A stretch of DNA of 64,000 nucleotides, taken from 13-2-20CM-66-19 sp963824395. GTDB taxonomy: Bacteria > Pseudomonadota > Gammaproteobacteria > Steroidobacterales > Steroidobacteraceae. Positions 8,600-18,018 of the stretch are shown one piece after another. Under the pieces are notes generated by a model that worked only from the letters and a program-made list of their open reading frames with translations, made no database searches and was not told the DNA's origin. The position numbers and the translations under genes are program-made. The first letter of the stretch is position 1, and each line of letters begins with the position of its first letter. The DNA lies in assembly GCA_963824395.1 (NCBI GenBank), contig CAWGPF010000005.1, forward strand, positions 1,142,740-1,206,739, written 5' to 3'.

Positions 8600-9097
8600 A
8601 TGGCCGACGCAACCGCCGCAGCCACCGCGAACGAGGCACCCGCCGCTAAGAAGGGCAAGGGCAAGCTGGTAATGCTGATCGCCCTGGTGCTGGTGCTGGC
8701 CGGCGGCGGCGGCGGCGCCTGGTGGTGGAGCACCTCTCATGCGACGAAGAAGGTGGCCGCGGTGCCGACCCCGGAACCCCCGCGCTACCTCGCCTTGGAC
8801 CCGCCGTTCGTTGTGAACTTCGAGTCCGAACAGGTGGTGCGCTTCCTGCAGATCACCGTGCAGCTCATGTCGCGCGACCCGCCGACGATCGAGCTGCTGA
8901 AGAACAACGACCCGGTGGTACGCGACCGGCTGCTGCAGCTGTTTTCCAACCAGACCTATGCGGTGCTCGCCACCAAGGAGGGCAAGGCGGACCTGCGCGC
9001 GCAGGCACTGACCTCAGTGCGCGCGGTGCTCGGCGAGACCGGCGGCCACCCCGAGAAGCTCGAAGCGGTCTACTTCACCAGCTTCGTCATGCAGTAG
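8600..9097 (+). CDS. fliL: Flagellar basal body-associated protein FliL
   Basis: 165 residues. FliL is a single-pass inner-membrane protein that rings the stator and supports torque. A Lys-rich cytoplasmic head is followed by a TM at about residues 22–44 (KLVMLIALVLVLAGGGGGAW). The periplasmic stomatin-like domain includes LDPPFVVNF and VRFLQITVQLMSRD. It is the first gene after the 8537 sigma-54 promoter and is followed by fliM after 30 bp. Confidence 0.94.
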   Translation: MADATAAATANEAPAAKKGKGKLVMLIALVLVLAGGGGGAWWWSTSHATKKVAAVPTPEPPRYLALDPPFVVNFESEQVVRFLQITVQLMSRDPPTIELLKNNDPVVRDRLLQLFSNQTYAVLATKEGKADLRAQALTSVRAVLGETGGHPEKLEAVYFTSFVMQ

Positions 9098-9127
9098 CGG
9101 CCGCCCTGCCACGGAAGCTTAAGAACG

Positions 9128-10132
9128 ATGACCACCGACAAGATCCTCGAGCCCGCCGAGATCGACGCGCTCATCAACGGCGTCGCGACCGGCGTGGTCA
9201 GCACGCAGCCGGGCGCGACTCCGGCCACGGTGCATGCGTACGACTTCCGTCAGCCGACCCGCCCGGTGCACGGCAAGCTGCCGGCGCTCGAGCTCATCAA
9301 TGAGCGCTTCGGCCGCGCTTTCCGCGTCAGCCTCCACAACCTGCTGCGCCGCGCCGCGGACATCACGGTGAAGCCACTGCGAATCGAGACCTTCGGGGAC
9401 TACACCCGCTCCCTGAGCCCACCGGTCAGCCTAAACCTGGTGAAGGTCGCCCCGCTGCGCGGCACCGGGCTCATCGTGCTCGAGCCCGCTCTGGTGTTCA
9501 CGATCGTCGACCACTTCTTCGGCGGCAGCGGCCGTTCCTGGAAGGTCGAGGGCCGTGAGTTCACCAGCATCGAGCAGCGCATCATCCACATGCTGCTGCG
9601 TAGCGTGTTCGCGGACCTGCGCGAAGCCTGGTCGCCGGTGGCGAACATCGAGCTCGAATACCTGCAGTCGGAGATCAACCCGCAGTTTGCCTCCATCGAA
9701 GCGCCCTCCGAGCTGGTGCTGGTGAGCGCGCACCACATCGAGCTTGCCGGCGGCGGCGGCGAGATGCACATCACGCTGCCCTATTCGATGCTCGAGCCGC
9801 TGCGCGACGTGCTCGACGGCGGCCTCACGAGCACGCGCCTGGAACGCGACCCACGCTGGAGCAACAGCCTGCGCGAGGAGATCGAAGAGGCGGAAGTCGA
9901 GCTGCGCATGGTGCTCGGCCGCACCTCGCTGACGCTCGCCGGCCTGCTCAACCTCAAGCCCCAGGACATCCTGCCGTGCGATTTCTCCGGCAAGGTCGTG
10001 CTGTGCGCCGAGGAGGTGCCGCTGTTTCGCGGCAGCTTCGGTCTTTCCCACGGCCAGCAGGCCGTGAAGATCGAGGAGCGGCTGCGCCGCTCCGCCGCGC
10101 CCATCCACGAAGTTTCCAGTGTGAAAGTCTGA
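9128..10132 (+). CDS. fliM: Flagellar motor switch protein FliM
   Basis: 334 residues. FliM is the middle C-ring protein; in chemotactic bacteria its N-terminus binds phospho-CheY. Here the N-terminus is TTDKILEPAEIDALINGV, which keeps the EIDALI motif. The CheC-like middle domain (LELINERFGRAFRVSLHNLLRRAADITV) and C-terminal SpoA domain (VELRMVLGRTSLTLAGLLNLKPQDIL) are both present. No CheY gene is present in this locus, so the partner must be encoded elsewhere or be missing. Confidence 0.97.
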   Translation: MTTDKILEPAEIDALINGVATGVVSTQPGATPATVHAYDFRQPTRPVHGKLPALELINERFGRAFRVSLHNLLRRAADITVKPLRIETFGDYTRSLSPPVSLNLVKVAPLRGTGLIVLEPALVFTIVDHFFGGSGRSWKVEGREFTSIEQRIIHMLLRSVFADLREAWSPVANIELEYLQSEINPQFASIEAPSELVLVSAHHIELAGGGGEMHITLPYSMLEPLRDVLDGGLTSTRLERDPRWSNSLREEIEEAEVELRMVLGRTSLTLAGLLNLKPQDILPCDFSGKVVLCAEEVPLFRGSFGLSHGQQAVKIEERLRRSAAPIHEVSSVKV

Positions 10133-10140
10133 GGTGATCC

Positions 10141-10476
10141 ATGAATGCTCCCGCTGAAGCGGCCCGCGCCGCGGAGTTTGACCAGGTCCAGGACGAGGGC
10201 GCCCCGGCCGCCCGTGACGTCAATCTCGAGGTGATCCTGGACGTCGCGGTCACGCTGTCGATGGAAGTCGGCCGCACGCGCGTGCCGATCCGCAGTCTCC
10301 TGAAGCTCAATCAGGGCTCGGTGGTCGAGCTGGACCGCGCCGCCGGGGAAGCCCTCGACGTGTTCGTGAACGGCACGCTCATCGCCCACGGCGAGGTGGT
10401 GGTCGTGAACGAGAAGTTCGGCATCCGCCTCACCGACGTGGTGAGCCCCGCCGAGCGCCTGCGGAAGCTCAGGTAA
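10141..10476 (+). CDS. fliN: Flagellar motor switch protein FliN
   Basis: 111 residues. FliN forms the bottom of the C ring and docks FliH. The SpoA domain covers about residues 35–108, with LDVAVTLSMEVGRTRVPIRSLL, LNQGSVVELDR and the closing FGIRLTDVVSPAERLRKL motif. It begins 8 bp after fliM, with GAGGTG as a plausible ribosome-binding site overlapping the fliM stop. Confidence 0.96.
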   Translation: MNAPAEAARAAEFDQVQDEGAPAARDVNLEVILDVAVTLSMEVGRTRVPIRSLLKLNQGSVVELDRAAGEALDVFVNGTLIAHGEVVVVNEKFGIRLTDVVSPAERLRKLR

Positions 10477-10479
10477 GCA

Positions 10480-10851
10480 ATGTTCGCTGCTCCACAGGCC
10501 GTGCCGGCTGCGCATGCCGGGGGCGTCGGTGAGCTGGCCCACGTGGTGCTCGCGCTCCTGTTGGTACTCGGCCTGCTCCTGGTACTGGCAACGCTGGTGC
10601 GTCGCGCGCGCAGCTGGACGACGCGCGGACCTAAGCACCTCGAGGTGCTCGCGGACGTGGCGCTCGGGGCCAAGGAACGCGCAGTACTGCTGCGGGTAGG
10701 CGGGATGCAGCTGCTGCTCGGAGTCGCCCCGGGCCGCGTGAGCGCACTGCACGTGCTGACGCAGCCCCTCGAGCCGCTGCCGCCTGCCACCGGGAACGCC
10801 CCTGCGGCGGTGTCCTTCCAGGCGCTGCTGCGACGGAGCCTCGGCGTATGA
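10480..10851 (+). CDS. fliO: Flagellar export protein FliO
   Basis: 123 residues. FliO is a short membrane protein that helps FliP assemble. There is one TM at about residues 17–38 (LAHVVLALLLVLGLLLVLATLV), followed by a small cytoplasmic domain with ALGAKERAVLLRVGGMQLLLGV, which matches the FliO family. It is 3 bp after fliN and overlaps fliP by 4 bp. Confidence 0.9.
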   Translation: MFAAPQAVPAAHAGGVGELAHVVLALLLVLGLLLVLATLVRRARSWTTRGPKHLEVLADVALGAKERAVLLRVGGMQLLLGVAPGRVSALHVLTQPLEPLPPATGNAPAAVSFQALLRRSLGV

Positions 10852-11588
10852 GGCGCGCCTACGTGTTGCTGCCGCTCGCCGCACTGCTGCCGGCCCTGGC
10901 GCAGGCCGAACCGGGACTGCCGGCGCTCACCGTGCACACCGTGGCCGGCGGTGCGCAGAACTACAGCCTGAGCCTGCAGCTGCTCGCGCTCATGACGGCG
11001 CTCACGGTGCTGCCGGCGCTGCTGTTGACCATGACGGCCTTCACCCGCATCGTCATCGTGCTCGGAATCCTGCGCCAGGCGATCGGCGCCGGCCAGACCC
11101 CGCCGAACCAGGTGCTGCTCGGGCTCGCGCTGTTTCTGACCTTCTTCGTCATGACCCCGGTGGTCAACCAGATCAACGAGGTGGCGATCACGCCCTACTC
11201 CGCGGGCACCATCGAGGCGGGTGCGGCGCTGGAGAAGGCCGTGGTGCCGCTGAAGAAATTCATGCTCGCACAGACCCGCGAGCTCGACATCGCCACCTTC
11301 GTGCGCATCTCAGGGGGCGCCGGGTTCGCAACCCCGGATGACGTGCCGCTGACCCTGCTCGTCCCGGCGTTCCTCACGAGTGAGCTGAAGACCGCCTTCC
11401 TCATCGGTTTCCTGCTGTATATCCCGTTCGTCATCATCGACCTCGTGGTCGCCAGCGTCCTCATGTCCATGGGCATGATGATGCTCTCCCCGGTGCTGAT
11501 CTCGCTGCCCTTCAAGCTGATGCTGTTCGTGCTCGTCGACGGCTGGTCGCTCGTCATCGGCACGCTCGCCTCGAGCTTCTACTCCTGA
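10848..11588 (+). CDS. fliP: Flagellar export gate protein FliP
   Basis: 246 residues. FliP is the main component of the export gate core (FliP5Q4R1). A cleavable signal peptide (residues 1–20, ending ALAQA) is followed by hydrophobic segments. Family motifs include TAFTRIVIVLGILRQAIGAGQTPPNQVLLGLALFLTFFVM and FLIGFLLYIPFVIIDLVVASVLMSMGMMMLSP. The ATG overlaps the fliO stop (ATGA). Confidence 0.97.
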   Translation: MRRAYVLLPLAALLPALAQAEPGLPALTVHTVAGGAQNYSLSLQLLALMTALTVLPALLLTMTAFTRIVIVLGILRQAIGAGQTPPNQVLLGLALFLTFFVMTPVVNQINEVAITPYSAGTIEAGAALEKAVVPLKKFMLAQTRELDIATFVRISGGAGFATPDDVPLTLLVPAFLTSELKTAFLIGFLLYIPFVIIDLVVASVLMSMGMMMLSPVLISLPFKLMLFVLVDGWSLVIGTLASSFYS

Positions 11589-11611
11589 AAGACGCCCGCA
11601 AGAGTCGCCGC

Positions 11612-11881
11612 ATGACACCCGAGACCATCCTCAGCATCGGCAGCCGCGCACTGGAGATCACGCTGCTGCTCGCAGCACCGCTGCTGCTGGTGGCGCTGCT
11701 GACGGGCCTCGTGGTGGGTGCGTTCCAGGCGGCCACCCAGATCAACGAGAGCACGCTCTCCTTCATCCCCAAACTGCTGGCAGTCGCGGCCACCCTCGTG
11801 ATCACCGGGCCCTGGATGCTCAAGGTGCTCATCAGCTACACGCGCGAGCTGTTCGAGAGCATCCCGGGCCTCCTCAACTGA
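11612..11881 (+). CDS. fliQ: Flagellar export gate protein FliQ
   Basis: 89 residues, exactly the family length. Two TM helices (about 17–38 and 50–72) flank the conserved LVVGAFQAATQINESTLSFIPKLLAV. Four copies form the lower part of the export gate. It is 23 bp after fliP. Confidence 0.96.
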   Translation: MTPETILSIGSRALEITLLLAAPLLLVALLTGLVVGAFQAATQINESTLSFIPKLLAVAATLVITGPWMLKVLISYTRELFESIPGLLN

Positions 11882-11891
11882 CGCCGCGCCC

Positions 11892-12677
11892 ATGATCACC
11901 CTCAATCCCGGACAACTCGAGCACTGGCTGCTGCAGCTGTTCTGGCCGTTCGTGCGCATCGGGGCCTGCTTCATGATCGCGCCGGTGTTTGGTGCGGCCG
12001 CCGTGCCGGCGCGTGTGCGCGTCGTCCTCGCCGGTGCGGTCGCCGCGCTCGTGGCGCCGCTGCTGCCCGCGCCCCCGGACATCTCGCCCCTGTCGGGCAC
12101 CGGCCTGCTGATCACCGTGCAGCAGTTGCTGCTCGGGGCCGCTCTCGGCTTCTGCCTGCAGCTGACTTTCGATGCGGTGACGCTCGGCGGCCAGATGCTC
12201 GCCAACAGCATGGGGCTGTCTTTTGCCTTCAACCTCGACCCGCAGCGCGGCGCCTCCAGCAGCACCCCGGCGCTCGGACAGCTCTTCACGCTGCTCGTCA
12301 CCCTGACCTTCCTTGCGCTCAACGGCCCCCTCACCCTCATGGAGACCCTGGTGCGCAGCTTCACGACGCAGCCTATCGCGCAGGCCGGACTCGGGGCTGC
12401 CGGGTTGCACGCGGTGGTGTCCTGGGGGAGCGAGCTGTTTGCCGCCGCGCTCGCCATCGCGCTGCCGGGGATCACGGCGCTCATGGTGGTGCACCTGGCC
12501 TTCGGGGTGATCAGCCGTGCCGCCCCCGCGCTCAACCTGTTCGCGGTCGGGCTGCCCGTTTCGCTGGTGTGCGGATTCCTCGTGGTGCTCGCCGGCCTGC
12601 TCGCCGTGCAGAACACCTTCATCCAGGAGCTCGAGCATGCCTTCCGCACGCTCGGCTCGCTGATCGGGGCGCAATAG
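11892..12677 (+). CDS. fliR: Flagellar export gate protein FliR
   Basis: 261 residues with about six hydrophobic segments. FliR is the single-copy gate subunit fused structurally with FlhB. Recognisable stretches are FVRIGACFMIAPVFGAAAVPARVRV and LGFCLQLTFDAVTLGGQMLANSMGLSFAFNLDPQ, plus FAVGLPVSLVCGFLVV near the end. It lies between fliQ and flhB with 10-bp and 3-bp gaps. Confidence 0.96.
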   Translation: MITLNPGQLEHWLLQLFWPFVRIGACFMIAPVFGAAAVPARVRVVLAGAVAALVAPLLPAPPDISPLSGTGLLITVQQLLLGAALGFCLQLTFDAVTLGGQMLANSMGLSFAFNLDPQRGASSSTPALGQLFTLLVTLTFLALNGPLTLMETLVRSFTTQPIAQAGLGAAGLHAVVSWGSELFAAALAIALPGITALMVVHLAFGVISRAAPALNLFAVGLPVSLVCGFLVVLAGLLAVQNTFIQELEHAFRTLGSLIGAQ

Positions 12678-12680
12678 CCC

Positions 12681-13802
12681 ATGGCCGAGAACGAACAGGA
12701 AGGTACCGAACAGTCCACAGCGCGGCGGCGCGACCGGGCCCGCGAAGCCGGCCAGGTGCCGCGCTCGCGCGACCTGAGTACTGCCGCGGTGCTGTTCCTG
12801 AGCGCGCTCGCCCTGAAGGTACTCGGCCCGTACTGCGGCACCCGGCTGCGTTCGCTGGTCGAAACCGGCCTGTCGCTGCCGCGCGAGCAGGTTCTCGATG
12901 ATTCTCGCACCCTCGTGGCGCTCGAGAGCGCGGTCGCCCACGCCCTGCTCGCCTGCGCGCCGCTGCTCGCGATCACCGTCGTGGCGGCGCTCGCCGCGCC
13001 GCTGGCAGTCGGGGGCTGGAACTTCACGCTGCAGGCGCTCACCCCCGACCTCACGCGCCTGAATCCGATCGCAGGCTTCGGCCGGATGTTCTCCGCCCGG
13101 GGGCTGGTTGAACTGCTCAAGGCCTATCTGAAGTTCATCCTGATCGCCGTGGTCGGGGCGGCGGTGCTGTGGAAGCACGCCGCGAGCATCGCCGCCCTCG
13201 GGCGCGTGCCCCCCGAAACCGCGCTGGTGCAGGTGGCGGCGCTGGTCGGGGATGCCTTCCTCATGCTGGCCGGCGCCGTGGCCCTGATCGCCGCGGTCGA
13301 CGTGCCCTGGCAGCTGTGGCAGCACGCGCGCCGGCTGCGCATGACGCGCGCGCAGGTGCGCGAGGAGATGAAGGAGACCGACGGCGCCCCGGAAACCAAG
13401 GGCCGCATCCGCAGCCTGCAGCGCGAGCTCGCCCGGCGCCGCATGATGGCCGACGTCCCGAAGGCCGACGTCGTGGTCGTGAATCCGACGCACTACGCGG
13501 TGGCGCTGCGCTACCTCGAGACGCGCATGCGCGCCCCGGTCGTGGTGGCCAAGGGCCTGGACCTCGTCGCCGCGCGCATCCGTGCCGTTGCCGAGGAGCA
13601 TCGCATCCCGGTATTTGAAGCCCCGCCGCTGGCACGCGCGCTGCACCGGCACGTGGAGATCGGCGCGGAAATCCCCGCCTCGCTCTACGTCGCGGTCGCC
13701 CAGGTGCTCACCTATCTGGCGCAACTGCGCACTGCCACCCGCTACGGCCAGGCGCCGCCGCCCGTGCCGACGCTCGACCTTCAGCCGCAGGCGGACGCAT
13801 GA
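12681..13802 (+). CDS. flhB: Flagellar export switch protein FlhB
   Basis: 373 residues. Four TM helices in the first ~210 residues are followed by the cytoplasmic autocleaving domain. The cleavage motif NPTH begins at Asn268 (VVVVNPTHYAVALRY). FlhB works with FliK to switch export from rod/hook to filament proteins. The Arg/Lys-rich N-terminus (ARRRDRAREAGQVPRSRDL) is typical. It overlaps flhA by 4 bp. Confidence 0.97.
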   Translation: MAENEQEGTEQSTARRRDRAREAGQVPRSRDLSTAAVLFLSALALKVLGPYCGTRLRSLVETGLSLPREQVLDDSRTLVALESAVAHALLACAPLLAITVVAALAAPLAVGGWNFTLQALTPDLTRLNPIAGFGRMFSARGLVELLKAYLKFILIAVVGAAVLWKHAASIAALGRVPPETALVQVAALVGDAFLMLAGAVALIAAVDVPWQLWQHARRLRMTRAQVREEMKETDGAPETKGRIRSLQRELARRRMMADVPKADVVVVNPTHYAVALRYLETRMRAPVVVAKGLDLVAARIRAVAEEHRIPVFEAPPLARALHRHVEIGAEIPASLYVAVAQVLTYLAQLRTATRYGQAPPPVPTLDLQPQADA

Positions 13803-15883
13803 GCAACGCCACCACCAGCAGCGCCCCGGGCCTGAACTTCGCCGACGTGCTGCGTCACGGGATCGGCGTGCCCGCCGGCGTGCTCGCGGTGCTGGCGATG
13901 ATCGTGCTGCCGCTGCCGCCGTTTGCGCTCGACATACTCTTCACCTTCAACATCGCGCTCTCCATCGTCATCGTGATGGCGGTGTTCTACGTGGCCCGTC
14001 CGATCGAGTTCGGCACCTTCCCGACGGTGCTGCTGCTGGCAACCCTGCTGCGGCTGGCGCTGAACGTCGCCTCGACACGCGTCGTGCTGCTCAACGGCCA
14101 CACCGGCTCGCAGGCCGCCGGCCACGTGATCAAGTCGTTCGGCGAATTCGTGATCGGCGGCAACTTTGCCGTCGGCGTCGTGGTGTTCGTGATCCTCACG
14201 ATCATCAACTTCGTCGTGGTCACCAAGGGCTCAGGCCGCATCTCCGAGGTCAGCGCCCGCTTCACCCTGGACGCCATGCCTGGCAAGCAGATGGCAATCG
14301 ACGCCGACCTCAACAGTGGCCTCATCAACCAGGACGAGGCGCGCACGCGGCGCCTGGAGGTGCGCTCGGAGGCGGACTTTTACGGCGCCATGGACGGCGC
14401 CAGCAAGTTCGTGCGCGGCGATGCGCTGGCCGGCATCCTCATCCTCTTCATCAACATGGTCGGCGGTCTTGCCATCGGCACCATCGGCCACGGCATGGGC
14501 TTCTCGGCCGCCGCGCGTACCTACACGCTGCTCACCATCGGTGACGGACTCGCCGCGCAGCTGCCGGCGCTGCTGCTATCGACCTCGGTGGCCATCATCG
14601 TCACCCGCATGTCGCGCTCCCAGGACGTCGGCGGGGAGCTGCGGCGGCAGCTGTTCGGCAATGCGCGCTCGCTGAGCGTCGCGGCCGCCCTCCTGACCGT
14701 CATGGGTCTCATTCCTGGCATGCCCAACGCCGTGTTCCTCATCAGCGGCGCCGCCTGCGGTACGCTCGCCTGGACGCTGGCACGCCGCAGCGCGGCGCGC
14801 GCGCGGCCCGCGGCCCCCGTGGCACCGGCGCTCCCGGCCGCCGAGACGCGCGAACTCACCTGGGATGACGTGCCGCCGGTGGATCGCCTCGGGCTCGAGG
14901 TCGGTTACCGTCTGGTGCCGCTCGTTGATTCCAAGCCCCGCGGCGACCTGCTGGCGCGGGTGCGTGGCGTGCGGCGCAAGCTCTCGCAGGAACTCGGGTT
15001 CCTGATCCCGGCCGTCCACATCCGCGACAACCTCGACCTTGCACCGAATGCCTACCGCATCACCCTCGGCGGCGTGGCGCTCGGGGAAGGGGTCATCCAC
15101 ATCGACCGCGAGCTCGCCCTGAACCCAGGGCGCGTGTTCGGGCCGCTGCAGGGCATCGCCACGCGCGACCCGGCGTTCGGCATGGAAGCGACCTGGATCG
15201 AGCCCGCCGCCCGCGATCATGCCCAGACCCTCGGTTACACCGTGGTGGACCCGGCCACCGTCATCGCTACGCATCTGAGCGCGCTGCTGCAGTCACACGC
15301 CCACGAACTGCTCGGGCACGAGGAAGTGCAGCAGCTGTTGAACGTGGCCGCGAAGTCGGCCCCGAAACTGGTCGAGGATCTCGTCCCGCGCCTGCTGCCC
15401 CTCGCCGCCCTGGTACGGGTGCTGCAGGGACTGCTCGCCGAGCGCGTCCCGCTGCGCAACATGCGCACCATCCTCGAAACCCTCGCCGAACAGGCGCCGC
15501 GCAGCGCCGACCCCGCGATCCTGCAGAGCCAGGTACGCATCGCGCTCGGGCGTCAGATCCTCGCCGACATCGCCGGCTCAAGCGGCGAGGTGCCCGTCAT
15601 GTCACTGGATGCCGAGCTCGAGCGCCTGCTGAACGGCGCGCTCACCGCCGGCGCCGGCGCCGCTCTTGAGCCCGGGCTCGCCGAGAAGCTGCGGCAACGT
15701 CTGGTGGAATCGACACAGCGACGCGAAAACGCCGGCGAGCCCGCGGTGCTGCTGGTGGCGCCACCGCTGCGCGCAGCGCTCGCGACCTTCGTGCGCGCGA
15801 GCGTCCCGGGATTGCATGTACTGGCGTGGAACGAAGTGCCCGACAACCGCAAGGTGCGGCTGGTAGCCACGGTTGGTCGGTGA
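13799..15883 (+). CDS. flhA: Flagellar export gate protein FlhA
   Basis: 694 residues, normal for FlhA. About eight TM helices fill residues 1–325, followed by a ~350-residue cytoplasmic domain that forms a nonameric ring and binds chaperone–substrate pairs. The FHIPEP family signature is clear (RISEVSARFTLDAMPGKQMAIDADLNSG), and the cytoplasmic loop contains DEARTRRLEVRSEADFYGAMDGASKFVRGD. The ATG overlaps the flhB stop (ATGA). Confidence 0.98.
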   Translation: MSNATTSSAPGLNFADVLRHGIGVPAGVLAVLAMIVLPLPPFALDILFTFNIALSIVIVMAVFYVARPIEFGTFPTVLLLATLLRLALNVASTRVVLLNGHTGSQAAGHVIKSFGEFVIGGNFAVGVVVFVILTIINFVVVTKGSGRISEVSARFTLDAMPGKQMAIDADLNSGLINQDEARTRRLEVRSEADFYGAMDGASKFVRGDALAGILILFINMVGGLAIGTIGHGMGFSAAARTYTLLTIGDGLAAQLPALLLSTSVAIIVTRMSRSQDVGGELRRQLFGNARSLSVAAALLTVMGLIPGMPNAVFLISGAACGTLAWTLARRSAARARPAAPVAPALPAAETRELTWDDVPPVDRLGLEVGYRLVPLVDSKPRGDLLARVRGVRRKLSQELGFLIPAVHIRDNLDLAPNAYRITLGGVALGEGVIHIDRELALNPGRVFGPLQGIATRDPAFGMEATWIEPAARDHAQTLGYTVVDPATVIATHLSALLQSHAHELLGHEEVQQLLNVAAKSAPKLVEDLVPRLLPLAALVRVLQGLLAERVPLRNMRTILETLAEQAPRSADPAILQSQVRIALGRQILADIAGSSGEVPVMSLDAELERLLNGALTAGAGAALEPGLAEKLRQRLVESTQRRENAGEPAVLLVAPPLRAALATFVRASVPGLHVLAWNEVPDNRKVRLVATVGR

Positions 15884-15908
15884 AACAGGTCATTTGCGGA
15901 GAGCATCG

Positions 15909-17150
15909 ATGCGCATCATTGTCCAGGTAGCCCCCAACACCCGTCTCGCACTGCGCGGCATCCGCGAGCGTCTCGGCGACAGCGCCGTGATCCTGTCCTC
16001 GCGGCGCGTCCCCGAGGGCGTCGAAGTCACCGCCGGCGCTGACATCAGCGACGCGGCGGTGCCGGATACCGCGGCGGCCGCAGTCCCCGTGCCGTCCCTG
16101 CAGTCGGCCGCGGGCAAGGCTCCCCCGGCACTCGCCCCGGACGAGCCCCCGCGCGCCCCTGCCCTCGCCGTGCCCGCACCGCTGAGGGCGCCGCACGCGC
16201 TGCGCACCACGCCTGCGGGCAGCGGCGATGCCGTCGGGCAGGAACTGAAGTCGCTGCGCTCCATGCTCGAGACGCAGCTCGCGCAGCTCGCCTGGAATGA
16301 CCTCACGCGGCGCCTGCCGGTGCACGCGGAACTGCTGCGGGAGCTCACCGAGATCGGGCTCGCCCGCGACCTCGCCGAGCGCATTGCCGAGCAGCTGCCG
16401 CAGGGCGTTGACCTGGCGCAGGCCCGCCGCTTCGCCTTCACCGCCCTCGCCCAGTACCTCAGCGTTACGGGGGAGCGCTGGGCCGAAGGCGGCGGCTGTC
16501 TTGCCTTCGTCGGTGCCACCGGGGTCGGCAAGACAACGAGCCTTGCCAAGATCGCCGTGCGCTGGGCGCTGCGCCAGGGCGCCCGGGAGCTCGCGCTCGT
16601 GGCGGCGGACTCCACCCGCATCGGTGCCCAGGATGAGGTGCGCGCCCTCGGGCAGCTGCTCGGAGCTTCCGTCCACGTCCCGGAGCGCTTCGAGGAGCTG
16701 CCGACGCTGCTCACCCAGCTCTCCGACTTTCGCCTGGTGCTGATCGATACCCCGGGGGCGAGCCTCAAGGACCCGAAGTTTTCCCAGCGCCTGGCGGTGC
16801 TCTCCAGCTGCGCCTCGCAGCTGGAGTCGGTGCTGGTGCTCTCGGCCAACACCCAGGCCGCAGCGCTCGAGGAGGTGCTGCGGCGTTTCGAACCGGCTCA
16901 CCCGGCCTGCGCGCTCCTCACCAAGCTCGACGAGGCCGCAAGCCTCGGGGGCTCGATCTCGGCGCTGATCCGCGCGCAGCTGCCCCTGTGTTACGTGAGC
17001 GACGGTCAGCGCGTACCGGAGGACCTGCGGCCGGCGCGCACGCTCGACCTGGTGTCGCGCGCCGTGGCGCTCGCCAAGGAAAATTCCGCGAGCGCCGATG
17101 AGGACCTGCTGCGTCACCGCTTCGGCAAGGTGTCCCATGTCAGCGCCTGA
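15909..17150 (+). CDS. flhF: Flagellar placement GTPase FlhF
   Basis: 413 residues from ATG 15909, which has GGAGAGC upstream; an earlier in-frame GTG at 15873 lies inside flhA. FlhF is an SRP-like GTPase that places the polar flagellum. The N-terminal B domain begins MRIIVQVAPNTRLALRGIRERLGDSAVILSSRR, followed by a Pro/Ala linker (about 55–110). The NG domain carries P-loop GATGVGKTT at about residue 202, DSTRIGAQDEVRALGQLL, and DTPG. It is followed by overlapping fleN, the usual partner. Confidence 0.95.
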   Translation: MRIIVQVAPNTRLALRGIRERLGDSAVILSSRRVPEGVEVTAGADISDAAVPDTAAAAVPVPSLQSAAGKAPPALAPDEPPRAPALAVPAPLRAPHALRTTPAGSGDAVGQELKSLRSMLETQLAQLAWNDLTRRLPVHAELLRELTEIGLARDLAERIAEQLPQGVDLAQARRFAFTALAQYLSVTGERWAEGGGCLAFVGATGVGKTTSLAKIAVRWALRQGARELALVAADSTRIGAQDEVRALGQLLGASVHVPERFEELPTLLTQLSDFRLVLIDTPGASLKDPKFSQRLAVLSSCASQLESVLVLSANTQAAALEEVLRRFEPAHPACALLTKLDEAASLGGSISALIRAQLPLCYVSDGQRVPEDLRPARTLDLVSRAVALAKENSASADEDLLRHRFGKVSHVSA

Positions 17151-18018
17151 GCTCAGCCTGATCCGCAACACGAGCCTCGAGCGGCTGCTGCGCCCGGTAC
17201 GGGTGATCGCGGTCACGGGCGGCAAGGGTGGGGTCGGCAAGACCAGTGTCGCGGTGAACCTCGCCGCCGCGCTCGCGCGCCGCGGGCGCCGCGTGGTACT
17301 CATGGACGGGGACCTGGGACTGGCCAACGCCGACGTGCTGCTCGGCCTCTCCCCCGTCTATACCCTCGCGCACGTGCTCGCCGGCGAGCGCGCCCTGGAG
17401 GAGGTCCTGGTCGAGGCGCCACAGGGGTTTCACCTGCTGCCAGGGGCTTCCGGCTGCGCGGAGCTCGCACAGCTTGATGGCGAGGCGCACCTCGGGCTCG
17501 TGCGCGCCTTCAGCGCCCTGCCCCTGCCGCTCGACACCCTGCTGATCGACACCGCCCCGGGGCTCGGCCACGGCGTGCTGCAGTTCTCCCAGGCCGCGCA
17601 GCACGTGATGGTGGTGCTGTGCGATGAGCCGGCCTCGCTAACGGATGCCTACGCGCTCGTCAAGGTACTCAATCGCAGACACGGCATCAGCCGCTTCCAG
17701 GTGCTCACCAACCTCACGCGCGGGGAAAACTCCGGCGCGCAGCTCTTTGAGCGCTTTGCGCGGGTCGCGGCCCGGTTCCTCGATGTGACCCTCGAATTCG
17801 CCGGCGAAATCCCCGCCGACGAGGCGCTGCGGCGCGCGGTCCGCGAGCAGCGCACCGTGCTCGAGGCATACCCCAGCAGTCCCGCCGCACGCGGATTCAA
17901 GAATCTCGCCGCCCGTGCCGATACATGGGCGATACCCGAGGGCCCGCGCGGCAACATCGAATTCTTCGTCGAGCGCCTGGTGCAGCTGCCCCGCAGCCGC
18001 CCGGTGGCGGTCTCGTGA
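17137..18018 (+). CDS. fleN: Flagellar number regulator FleN/FlhG (MinD-like ATPase)
   Basis: 293 residues from ATG 17137, overlapping flhF by 14 bp. This is a ParA/MinD-family ATPase with deviant Walker A GGKGGVGKTS near residue 28, DGDLGLANADVLLG, and LIDTAPGL. In polar flagellates it restrains FleQ and limits flagellar number by opposing FlhF. An N-terminal stretch (MSAPELSLIRNTSLERLLRPVRV) precedes the ATPase fold. It overlaps fliA by 4 bp. Confidence 0.94.
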   Translation: MSAPELSLIRNTSLERLLRPVRVIAVTGGKGGVGKTSVAVNLAAALARRGRRVVLMDGDLGLANADVLLGLSPVYTLAHVLAGERALEEVLVEAPQGFHLLPGASGCAELAQLDGEAHLGLVRAFSALPLPLDTLLIDTAPGLGHGVLQFSQAAQHVMVVLCDEPASLTDAYALVKVLNRRHGISRFQVLTNLTRGENSGAQLFERFARVAARFLDVTLEFAGEIPADEALRRAVREQRTVLEAYPSSPAARGFKNLAARADTWAIPEGPRGNIEFFVERLVQLPRSRPVAVS